The position numbers and the translations under genes are program-made. 64,000 nt of DNA, taken from NCBI GenBank assembly GCA_947683625.1, contig CANTUR010000642.1:62001-126000 (forward strand), written 5' to 3'. Source of the stretch: Mallotus nudiflorus (lineage: Eukaryota; Streptophyta; Magnoliopsida; Malpighiales; Euphorbiaceae). Of this stretch, positions 13,501 through 23,100 are shown one piece after another (within the stretch, counting starts at the first letter, position 1; every line of letters starts with the position of its first letter). The notes under the pieces are model-generated. The model did no database searches. It was not told the origin of the DNA and saw only the letters and a program-made list of their open reading frames with translations.

Positions 13501-13838
13501 TTGACCATCCTAAAATCATATTCCATCATTCCAAACTCATGAATCAAATTGATTGGATTGAATGCACAACTTGTGCACGTTTGCGCATGTTTGAACGCAA
13601 AACGTGAACTCGTCAAAATTTGTGCACAAATGGTTTTAAAGATGTTATCCATTGTTCCAACAGCATATTTACAATGCTAGGTACATATTCTAGCTTGTTA
13701 AAATCATGAATACAATTGACATAATTAAATGCACAATTTGTGCGTGTTTCAACACAAAAATAGAACTCGTGCATATTGCGTGCAAATGGTTTTCAAAATG
13801 TGATCCCAATGTTACAATTGCGTATTGACCATCCTAAA
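4579..13838. repeat. 982-bp satellite array S1
   Basis: About 9.4 tandem units. Taking GCATATTTACAAGACTAGG as the phase mark, units start at 5140, 6122, 7104, 8086, 9068, 10050, 11032, 12014 and 12996; the first and last are partial. Each unit consists of three related sub-repeats of 339, 327 and 316 bp, and each of those of two halves of about 157-174 bp. S1 units read CATACTCTGG near the unit start, unlike most of S3. An extra A in the run at about 13099-13104 lengthens the last unit. The array ends at CATCCTAAA, joined to B with a shared AAA. Recurrent 60-106 codon open frames on both strands are by-products of the repeat. Confidence 0.97.
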
Positions 13839-16800
13839 GTGAGCCATTTTAGAAAACCTATCTACAACAACATATATTGAATCATGTCCTTGCCTAGTCC
13901 TAGGTAAACCAAGCACAAAATCCATGGAAATATCAATCCAAGGTGAACTAGGCACCGGTAAAGGCATATACAAACCATGTGGTTTTAACTTAGACTTAGC
14001 TTGTTTACACACAATGCACTTATCACAAATTCTAACAACATCTTTTTTCATGTTAGGCCAATAAAAGTGATAATGTAAAACATCTAAAGTCTTGGCTATA
14101 CCAAAATGTCCCATTAAACCACCCTCATGTGCTTCACGAACAAGTAATTCACGCATAGAACAGTTAGGAACACACAACCGTTTTCTCTTTAAACAAGTAA
14201 CCATCATGCCTATAGAACTTTTCAAAAGCAATATTTTCACATGCATGATAAACATTACCAAAATCACTGTCATTCTCATATAGCTCTTTTTAGTATTCAA
14301 ATCCTAGCAATTTGGCATCTAAAGAAGCAAGTAAAGTATACCTTCTTGAAAGTGCATCAGCCACAACATTCTCTTTACCTTGCTTATATTTAATGACATA
14401 AGGAAATGACTCAATGAATTCACTCCACCTAGCATGTCGTTTGTTAAGCTTATTTTGCCCCTTCAAGTGCTTCAAGGATTCATGATCAGTATGTATCACG
14501 AACTCCTTAGGCAATAAATAATGCTGCCATGTCTCTAGAGCGCGAACTAAGGCATACATCTCTTTGTCATAAGTGGGGTACTTCAAGCTTGCACCATTTA
14601 ACTTTTCACTAAAATAAGCAATTGTTGTCCATCTTGCATTAGAACAGCCCCAATTCCAAAACCTGAAGCATCACATTCAATTTCAAATGTTTTAGAAAAT
14701 TAGGTAGAGTAAGTAAAGGAGCAGACGTCAACTTATCCTTAAGCATGTTAAATGCTTGTTCTTGTGCTTCTCCCACTTGAAGCCAACATTTTTCTTAATG
14801 ACTTCGGTCAATGGCGCTGCAATGGTACTAAAATCCCTCACAAATCGCCTATAAAAGCTTGCAAGACCATGAAAACTTCGCACAATCACTACTCCTCTAG
14901 GTGTAGGGCCAGTCTTAATTGCCTTGACCTTCTCTTCATCTCTCTATTCCTTTTGCACTAACAACAAAGCCTAAGAAAACAAGCTTATGTGTGCAAAAAC
15001 TACACTTTTTGAGGTTAGCATACAAACATTCCTTACGCAGCACTTCCAAAACCAAATGCACATGTTCAATATGCTCTTCCAAAGATTTACTATATATAAG
15101 TATATCATCAAAATAAACAACCACAATTTTCCAATGAAAGCACGCAAAACATGGTTCATTAATCTCATAAAAGTGCTAGGTGCATTAGTTAAACCAAAAG
15201 GCATGACTAACCACTCATATAAACCATATTTTGTTTTTAAATGCAGTTTTCCACTCATCACACCTCTTTCATGCGAATTTGATGATAACCACTTTCAAAT
15301 CAATCTTGGAAAATATAATAGCCCCATGCAACTCATCAAGCATATCATCTACCTAGGAATAGGATGACGATACTATTACCGTTATTTTGTTAATTGCACG
15401 ACAATCAACACACATTCTCCAAGTGCCATCCTTCTTAGGCACAAGTAAAACTGGAACGGCACATGGGCTCATGCTTTCTCGAATGTAACCTTTGTTCATA
15501 AGATCCTCAACTTGCCTTTGCAACTCTTGGTTTCCTCAGGATTGCATCTATACGCGTGTCTATTTGGAATTGCAGAACCAGGTACAAAGTCAATTTGATG
15601 CTCTATTCCTCTTAATTGGCGGCAAACCACTAGGAATATCATCGGGAAACACATCTTGAAATTCCTGCAATAATCTCACAAAAGAACTAGGCAAAGAAGG
15701 GTCAAGATCGTTAGAGCACAAATAAGATTCCTTGTAAATAAGTACAAGCATAGGCTGCCTTAAAAGTAAAGCTTTCCTCACATCTTTTTCTTTTGCATAA
15801 AAACTTGATTTTCTCTCTTGTGTTACCTTATTCACACTCAACTCTCCTTTTGCATGCACACTCACTCTTTTTTTCTCATTGTGCATCCCTCAAGCTCTCC
15901 TTTTTCCACTCTTTGCTCACTTCTCTCATTGCTTTTCTACAGCTTTCCTTTTGCTTGTTTGCCTTTTCTTTTTTATGCAAACTCTCTCTCTCTCTTTTTA
16001 TTGCTTTTTCTTTTTCAAACTCTTCAAATCTTTGCTTTAGGACTTTTTGTCCTCATACACTTCTTTAGGGGTTAAAGGTTTAAGGGTAATGGTACATCAT
16101 TCATTACAAAAGAATATCTATTAGAGAACCCATTATGATTAGCCCTCCTATCATATTGCCAAGGACGCCCCAAAAGAATATGACAAGCTTGCATAGGCAC
16201 TACATCACACAATACTTTCATCTTCATATTTGCCTATGGAAAATGCTATCTTCACTTGTTTAGTTACTTTTTCTCCCCATAATCATTCAACCATTGCAAT
16301 GTGTAAGGCCTAGGGTGCTTCATGGTATATAAATGCAATTTCTCAACTAACATGGTGCTAGCTACATTTGTGCAACTACCGCCATCAATGATCATACAAC
16401 ATACCTTATCTTGCACCTTGCATCTAGTGTGAAAGATGTTCTCACGTTGTGCCTCATCCTCCATCTTGGTTTGCACATTCATGATTCGCCTTGTAACAAG
16501 CAATTCACCATGTGATGGACTTTGTACAGCCTCATCATCACTTGCATCCTCAAGCTCAGGCATCTCCAAGTTGCACTCATCATCATCACTTTCACTAAAG
16601 ACTTCGCTACCCCTCATCGTCATGGTGCGCTTATTTGGGCAGTTAGAAGAGATATGCCCATAACCCAAACATTTAAAACATTGAACATCACGAGATCGTT
16701 TAGTTTGAGTTTCACCTTTGTCTTTGGTCTTGGCATTGCCACCCTTCGTTTCCTCCTTTGTTGTTGTCAAATTTGCCTTAGTGAAGCTTTTATCTCTATT

Positions 16801-17625
16801 CTTCCAATTTGACTTCCATGAAGCACTAGAAGAAGTTGAATTGCCTTTGGAATTCTTGAACTTCAATTGCTTCTCAATCTTGATCGCCATGTGCAACATA
16901 TCATCCATGTCAACATAGTGATGTAATTCCACTAAGTCGGCTATGTTTCTATTCAGCCCATGCAAAAACCTCGCCATTGTTGCCTCACGGTCTTCATCAA
17001 TATTTGCTCTAATCATAGCTATCTCCATTGCTTGATGGTACTCCTCTACACTTTTAGATCCTTGCACAAGGTTTTGAAGTTATTATACAATTCTCTATAA
17101 TAGTGTGTAGGAACAAACCTCTTGCGCATGATTGCCTTCATCTCCTCCCATGTCTCAATAGGTCGATCATGGTTCCTTCTTCTACTAGTCACCAATTGAT
17201 CCCACCAAACAAGTGCATAATCGGTAAACTCTACGGCAGCTAGCTTCACCTTCTTTTCTTCAGAATATTGATGGCACTCAAAGATGAACTCCACTTTTTT
17301 CTCCCACTCCAAATAGGCTTCGGCATCACTTTTTCCTTGAAAGCTTGGAATTTTCATTAATGCTTCCCAAGTTGTTATCAACTCTTGCACGCCCATTTCT
17401 TCCTGAATTGGATGTTTGTTCGTCATCCTCTTGTTCATGTCTCCCACGGGTTCTAGTATTGATTATACTAGCATCTCCATGATGACTTGACTCTATCTTG
17501 TCTATTCGGTCTGCCAAGTCTCCAATTTGGTTTACCAAATCTAGTCTCAACTTGTCAAACAATTGGGTCATGGATTTCATGTACATCTTTTGATCGGGCA
17601 TTCCTTCTTCACCTTCTTGAGTCAT
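13839..17625 (-). pseudogene. Gag-Pol pseudogene of B
   Basis: The start is the ATG at 17625 (MTQEGEEGMPDQ). Pieces in different frames follow: gag N-terminus (17625-17326), capsid with WWDQ (17447-17046), then SVEEYH through the zinc knuckle CFKCLGYGHISSNCP to the protease (17067-16264). The protease triad reads DGG instead of DSG, which should disable it. A Lys/Glu-rich linker (about 15890-16070) corresponds to the GPLTPK region of A. RT is split by a frameshift next to YFDD (about 15130), RNase H lies around 14300-14590, and integrase keeps the HHCC finger and the first catalytic Asp (MDFVLGLP) before ending after RFSKMAHF. The second Asp and the Glu are lost. The final codons run into satellite. 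Confidence 0.88.
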
Positions 17626-17680
17626 TACTTTAATTTTTCCTACAAGAAATTATTAGTAGCAATAAAAAAAGATCTCACCA

Positions 17681-17698
17681 AACACTCCCTTACGTGTT
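17681..17698 (-). promoter_or_regulatory. Conserved leader hairpin of B
   Basis: On the minus strand: AACAC-GTAAGGGA-GTGTT, a perfect 5-bp stem with an 8-nt purine-rich loop, 55 nt before the gag ATG. The same hairpin occurs in A2, A3 and C. A packaging, dimerisation or translation role is possible but unproven. Confidence 0.6.
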
Positions 17699-18184
17699 TC
17701 ACTCAATTTAAATGGCACTCACACTCGTGTTTCACTCAATAAGGCTCTTACCCTTTTATGAGCTCACCACTCGCCTTTTACCACTCAAATTCCCCAAATC
17801 TTAGTTCTAATAAAACTAATGCAAATTATACAAAAATTGCTCAATCAACTCAACACCACAATCACAAAAATCAAATTAAACTTAAAATTTCAAAGTGACT
17901 ATTCACGAATCAAATAAATAAGAAAATAAGCAAGTGAACAAAACTTAGCTCAAAATCAAGAAAAACCCAATTTTTTTAGAAGCCAAGAAATCATACACAA
18001 TGAAAATTAACAAAAGAAGTCAAATTTGAGTTATAAACCCACAAACACAACCAAAACACAATTCTGAATTAAAACAAAGTAACAATTTTTTTTTTCTCAA
18101 TAGATATGGAAATTGAATAAACTAACTCAATTAAGGGTCTTTTGATAGATTTTGAATCCTTTTGCATAAAACACAATGATTGGT

Positions 18185-18222
<38 letters not shown>

Positions 18223-18298
18223 AATTGAGCAGAATTGAGAAGAAGAAGAAGAAATTATGAACGAAAATTAAATGATAAATAACCAAACCTTGAAGTTT

Positions 18299-18311
18299 GG
18301 CTCTGATACCA
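18299..18311 (-). other. Primer-binding site of B
   Basis: Minus-strand TGGTATCAGAGCC, complementary to the 3' end of plant initiator-Met tRNA, lies three bases after the 5' LTR end GTATCA. Confidence 0.9.
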
Positions 18312-18626
18312 AACTGATACGGACCCTACCTATAATAGAGATAGAATGCGCATCCAACTTTGAATATTAGCCCAAGGATCATCAAGGATAGGTTGTGTTG
18401 ATGGAGCTAAACCCCTTGCTTATTAATTTGAAGCAAGATACTTAGCTATTATAAGATGAACAATCACACAATTCTAAGTTTAATCTAACCTAGTAATTGT
18501 AATGAAAGGTAGAAGTGAAACAATTCAAGTAAACTTGCAAAGTTTCAAAAGAACAAAGTTTAAGGAAAAAACCTCACTTTTAATATTTCAATCTTCTTCT
18601 TAAATTCGTATGTCATAGGGTTAGCC

Positions 18627-18634
18627 CTTATATA
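18627..18634 (-). promoter_or_regulatory. TATA box in B LTR
   Basis: Minus-strand TATATAAG, in the same context (CATGCC before, GGGCTA after) as the TATA box in both C LTRs. Confidence 0.6.
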
Positions 18635-18877
18635 GGCATGTAAACAACCTAATCCTTAAAGGAAAAGGTTCTATTCCTTATTCCTAAAGATACCTATATA
18701 GGAAAATCCTTAATTAAGGAGATTTCCTTTAAAATAGGACAACTAATGACAACTAATGACAACTCATCTTTGAAAAGTCAAAATTGACAACTCATTACAA
18801 TTCATGACAACTAAGCAAAATGACAACTCATGACAACTAAGCATTAAAGCATGCCATGTCACATGCCATGTCATATG

Positions 18878-18917
18878 TTGACCATTGACCATTGACTTTG
18901 ACTTGTTGACTTTGACT
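18878..18917 (-). promoter_or_regulatory. W-box cluster in B LTR
   Basis: Six TTGACY motifs (read on the plus strand) lie within 40 bp, upstream of the LTR TATA box in element orientation. TTGACY is the core bound by plant WRKY factors. Stress-linked control is an inference. Confidence 0.5.
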
Positions 18918-19021
18918 TGGAATATTCTTGAATATTCTCACATCTTCTAGAATCTTCTTGAATCTTCCTTATTGACTCCAAAATATGAATAAAAAAAAAA
19001 CAACTTCCAAATTCGTCCAAT

Positions 19022-19067
19022 TCAAGCTAATTAATTTCAGAATAGGAAATTAAGCTAATTAGCTTGA
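19022..19067 (-). repeat. Hairpin near the LTR start of B
   Basis: A 46-bp imperfect palindrome with arms TCAAGCTAAT/ATTAGCTTGA and TAATTTC/GAAATTA, a 5-nt bulge and a 7-nt loop. The same palindrome is at 58851-58896 in C. It overlaps the end of the Pol frame, which stops at 19027. Confidence 0.7.
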
Positions 19068-19246
19068 ATTCTTCATCATGCGGCTCCAAGCTTGTACTTG
19101 TAGTCAAATCCACCAACTTGCTTATAATGTGAAAGACAAGCAAATTCAATGCTTGTTTGAACTTCTTTGTCTTTGATCTTGTCATTGGTCCCTCATAATG
19201 CAATGGATCACTTGGTTTGATGGGCTTGCTTAGCTTGGTTGCATCA

Positions 19247-19446
19247 TTAAGAGGAAATTCAAAGTGTATCTTAGTATCTTTATCCTTGTTGGTAAAGGGG
19301 TTAAGTAGCATCTATCTTCTTACTTCAATCTTTGAACGATCCGAATTTGTGGATTAAATTGGTAATTTCTAGTTTTCTTTCAATTCAACTTATCATAGTA
19401 TTCTTGCTATTGGGGAGTTAATTGATGAAACCTACAATTCCCATCA
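19247..19446 (+). repeat. 5' LTR remnant of A2 (last 200 bp)
   Basis: It matches 25321-25520 of the 3' LTR almost base for base (for example G for C in AAAGTSTATC) and ends CCCATCA. The break falls before TTAAGAGG; intact LTRs read ATAAGAGG there. This is the B insertion point. Confidence 0.9.
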
Positions 19447-19450
19447 TAAG

Positions 19451-19462
19451 TGGTATCAGAGC
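19451..19462 (+). other. Primer-binding site of A2
   Basis: TGGTATCAGAGC, matching the initiator-Met tRNA 3' end, four bases after the LTR. Confidence 0.9.
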
Positions 19463-20140
19463 ATTGGCTCAAGATTGAGGTTTGCATATCCAAAACTATC
19501 TTTTAGTTCTCAATATCTTGTGTTCATCTTATATTTTGCACCTTTCTTGCTATCTATTATTCTTGTTATTTTTTTTTTTATCTTTATTCTTCTTATCTCA
19601 AGATTTTGTTTGCAGATATCAAAAAAAAAAAAAAAAAAAATTCGTCCATAAAAAAAAAAAAAAATTCGTCCATAAAAAAAAAAGTATATGTTATCTTTGA
19701 TATTCCTATGTTAGATCTCAGTTTACATTAAAAAAAAAAAATTGACTCTTCATATTCCATTGAGATCTATCTTTATAATTCTGTCTCTTTGTGTTCTTTG
19801 ATAATCTATCTTTGTTTTTCATTTCTATTAGCCTATTTGTTACAAATTGTTCTTTTCTTTAAGCCTACCTTATTATTTTCTTGTTAGCCTACCTTATTTT
19901 TTTTTTATCATTGATTACTACATTCTTGAATTTTGATTGATTGAGAAACTTAGTTCATCTAAGAAATCAAAAGGCAAATTTGAGAGGTAAAAGGCAAGAG
20001 TGTGAGATCATTAGAGAAAAAGCCAAAATTGAGTGTAAACATGAGTGGTATACATTAATTTTGAGTGAAACACGTGAGGGAGTGTTGTGAGATTGTTTTT
20101 TTGTCTATTTTCTTTTGTTAAAATTTTAGGTTTTACAATC
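19463..20140 (+). other. Untranslated leader of A2
   Basis: The leader is pyrimidine-rich with several poly-A runs. A short unit, poly-A followed by TTCGTCCAT, occurs twice at 19619-19680 but once in A3 (about 28280-28303). The conserved hairpin lies at 20069-20086. The frame of gag is open upstream to about 20087, but that stretch has no ATG, so translation most likely starts at 20141. Confidence 0.75.
20069..20086 (+). promoter_or_regulatory. Conserved leader hairpin of A2
   Basis: AACAC-GTGAGGGA-GTGTT, a perfect 5-bp stem and 8-nt loop, 54 nt before the gag ATG. A3, B and C carry the same element. Confidence 0.6.
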
Positions 20141-23100
20141 ATGTCAAAAGACACAAGTTCTTCTTCTACAAATGATCATGTGATTCAAGCTATGCAACAA
20201 CAATTCGAAAGAATGTTTAACATGATGGCGGGAGTCAATGAGAAATTGGAGAGGCATGATGGCATCCTTAACCAATTACAAGGAGAGCCTAAAGAAAGGA
20301 GACGTCCACCAATTGACCAAGAGGACTATGAAGGAGAGGATGAATTGGATGATGATCAAGTCACCTTGGTGGGACAACAAATCAATCCTAGGAGACAAGC
20401 TAGGAGAGGACGTCCTAAAGATGATGTTGATCGCAACCTTGGAAGCATCAAAATGAAGATTCCTTCATTCCAAGGAAGAAATGATCCAGATGTGTACCTT
20501 GAATGGGAGAGGAAAGTGGAACTCATCTTCGAATGTCATAATTATTCGGAGGAGAAAAAGGTAAAACTTGCCGCTGTTGAGTTTAGTGATTATGCAATTG
20601 TTTGGTGGGATCAATTTTGCAAGGAAAGACATAGATATGGAGAAAGACCCGTGGAGTCTTGGAGGGAAATGAAGCAAATCATGAGAAAGAGGTTTGTTCC
20701 AAGCCATTACTATAGAGAGCTTCATCAAAGGTTACAAACTCTAATTCAGGGATCCATGAGTGTTGAGGAATATCACAAAGAAATGGAGAAGGCTATGATT
20801 AGAGCAAATGTGGTAGAAGATCGTGAAGCTACCATGGCAAGGTTTTTGAGAGGGCTAAACAAAAACATTGCTCATGTTGTTGATTTGCAACATTATGTGG
20901 AGATTGAAGATATGGTGAATTTGGCCATGAAAGTGGAAAGGCAATTGAAAGGAAAGAGGTATGATTCTAAACCAAATGTGGGTTCTTCTTCTTCTTGGAA
21001 AACTTCTTGGGGGAAAAAGGATGATAAACCTTTTAACAAGTCAAAAGTGGAAGAAAATAAACCAAAAATTGACTTGGGTAATAAGGGAAAGGGTGAGAAT
21101 CAACCAAACCAAACTAGGGGAATAAAATGTTTTAAGTGTTTGGGTCATGGACACATTGCTAGGGAATGTCCAAATAAGAAAGCTATGATTCTAAGGGATG
21201 GTGATATTGAATCGGAGAGTGAGGGGGATAGTGATGATGATATGCCTTCTTTAGAAGATTGTAGTGATGTTGAATGTGCTAAGGGAGATAATCTTGTTGT
21301 TCAAAGAACATTGAGTTTGCAAAATAAACATGATGTCCATAGGGAGCAAAGGGAAAATTTATTTCATACTCATTGTTTGATTTCTAACAAGTTGTGCAAC
21401 ATGATTGTGGATAGTGGAAGTTGTACTAATGTAGCAAGCACTTTGCTAGTGGAGAAATTGAAGTTGCCTACTACCAAGCACCCAAGACCATACAAGTTGC
21501 AATGGCTTAATGAAAGTGGAGTTGTAAAGGTAAATAAGCAAGTTCTAGTTTCTTTTCAAATTGGTAGATATAAGGATGAGGTGTTGTGTGATGTGTTACC
21601 AATGCTGGCCGGACATATGTTGTTGGGGAGACCTTGGCAATATGATAGAAGGGCTAATCATGATGGATTCAAAAATATGTATACTTTGACTATGGATGGA
21701 AAAAGGTTTAACCTTGGACCATTAACCCCAAAACAGATTTTTGAAGACCAAATGCGCATCAAGCAACAATATGAAGAAATGGGTTCTTCATTGGGAAATT
21801 CTTTGGGAAGGGAAACCTTTGAGAGTAAAGAAAAAGGTGAGATGAGTGAACCTAAAAATTCCAATTCTTTTGACCAAAATGGGAAACACATGGTGAGAGA
21901 AAACAAGGAAGGTTCAAATGAAAGAAAAATGAGTGTTTATGCAAAAATGAGTGATGTGAAGGAAGCTATGCTTTTGAGGCAACACATGCTTGTACTTATG
22001 TACAAGGAGATTTTGCATATTTCTAACGAAATAACCAATGGTTTGCCTAGTGTTGTTGTTGATTTTTTGCAGGTTTATGAAGATTTATTCCCAGAAGAAA
22101 TTCCAAATGGTTTGCCACCTAAAAGAGGCATTGAGCACCAAATTGATTTCATACCCGGAGCAAGCATTCCAAATAGACCAGCATATAGATGTAATCCGGA
22201 GGAGACCAAGGAAATCCAAAAGCAAGTGAGTGAGCTTATGGAGAAGGGTTATGTTCGTGAAAGCATGAGTCCATGTGCCGTACCCGTCTTGTTAGTGCCT
22301 AAGAAAGATGGAACTTGGAGGATGTGTGTTGATTGTCGTGCCATCAACAAAATCACGGTGAAGTATAGACATCCCATTCCTAGGCTAGATGACATGTTGG
22401 ATGAATTGCATGGTTCATATTTGTTTTCAAAAATTGATTTGAAATCTGGTTATCATCAAATTAGAATGAGAGAAGGTGATGAATGGAAAACAGCTTTTAA
22501 AACTAAACATGGTTTATATGAGTGGTTAGTAATGCCTTTTGGTTTAACTAATGCACCAAGCACTTTCATGAGATTGATGAATCATGTTTTAAGAGCATTC
22601 ATAGGCAAATTTATTGTTGTCTATTTTGATGATATCTTGGTTTATAGCAAAAATTTAGATGAGCATGTACAACATTTGACTTGTGTTTTTGATGTGCTTA
22701 GAGAAGAGAAGTTGTATGCTAATCTAAAGAAATGTTGTTTTTGCACTAATGAAATTACTTTTCTTGGATATATTGTCAATGACAAGGGCATTCATGTTGA
22801 TCAAGAAAAGGTAAAAGTAATTAGAGAATGGCCAACACCCACAAGTGTAAGTGATGCAAGAAGCTTTCATGGTTTAGCTAGCTTTTATAGAAGGTTCATT
22901 AAAAATTTTTCTACCATAGCTGCACCATTAACTGAATGCATCAAAAAGAATGTTGGTTTTAAGTGGGGAATTGAACAAGATGAGGCTTTTAACTTGCTAA
23001 AAGACAAATTAAGTTCTGCACCCTTGTTATCTTTGCCAAATTTTACTAAACCTTTTGAGATTGAGTGTGATGCAAGTGGCATAGGTATTGGAGGAGTTTT

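Larger units (their letters stand above)
17626..18314 (-). other. Untranslated leader of B
   Basis: This 689-bp stretch between PBS and gag has no convincing ORF. It contains a run of 36 T on the plus strand (18186-18221, A on the coding strand) and the conserved leader hairpin at 17681-17698. The first bases after the PBS are nearly identical to those of C. Confidence 0.75.
13839..19246 (-). mobile_element. Ty3/gypsy retrotransposon B, decayed, 3'-truncated, nested in A2
   Basis: On the minus strand the order is: 5' LTR (19246 to 18315), Met-tRNA PBS, leader, gag, protease, RT, RNase H and the start of integrase. Sequence stops at 13839 and joins satellite directly, so the rest of integrase and the 3' LTR are missing. 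The 5' LTR starts TGATGC exactly where the A2 LTR remnant begins, so B inserted into the A2 5' LTR. The family is related to A (same gene order and similar protein sequence) but has its own LTR, which resembles that of C. Several frameshifts make it non-autonomous. Confidence 0.9.
18315..19246 (-). repeat. 5' LTR of B (932 bp)
   Basis: On the minus strand it starts TGATGCAACC and ends CCGTATCA. The first about 220 bp encode a Pol C-terminus (NDATKLSKP...GPMTRSKTKKF... stop at 19027), which aligns with the LTR-encoded C-terminus of A (NDVNPSSKP...GPITRSKSKKL). Then follow a hairpin, a cluster of TTGAC motifs, GTTGTCAT repeats and a TATA box. The last roughly 780 bp are closely similar to the LTR of C. 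Confidence 0.88.

Noticed and set aside
4579..13838. CRISPR-like array
   Set aside because: The repeat is contiguous with a long unit and no unique spacers. It is a satellite.
15793..16075. Plus-strand Ser/Leu/Phe-rich frames of 85-91 codons resembling membrane proteins
   Set aside because: They are the antisense of the Lys/Glu-rich linker of the B polyprotein, with a CT-rich simple sequence.
13839..19246. Tandem B-B arrangement, because a Pol end precedes gag
   Set aside because: The Pol end is part of the 5' LTR itself, so one B element is enough.
19027..19311. 94-codon minus-strand frame that seemed to cross from a Pol C-terminus into the A2 LTR, suggesting an antisense pol piece in the A LTR
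   Set aside because: The part up to 19246 is the LTR-encoded Pol end of B. The extension into the A2 LTR is chance read-through past the insertion point.
19451..19462. tRNA gene fragment
   Set aside because: Only the 12-13 nt complementary to a tRNA 3' end are present. It is a primer-binding site.
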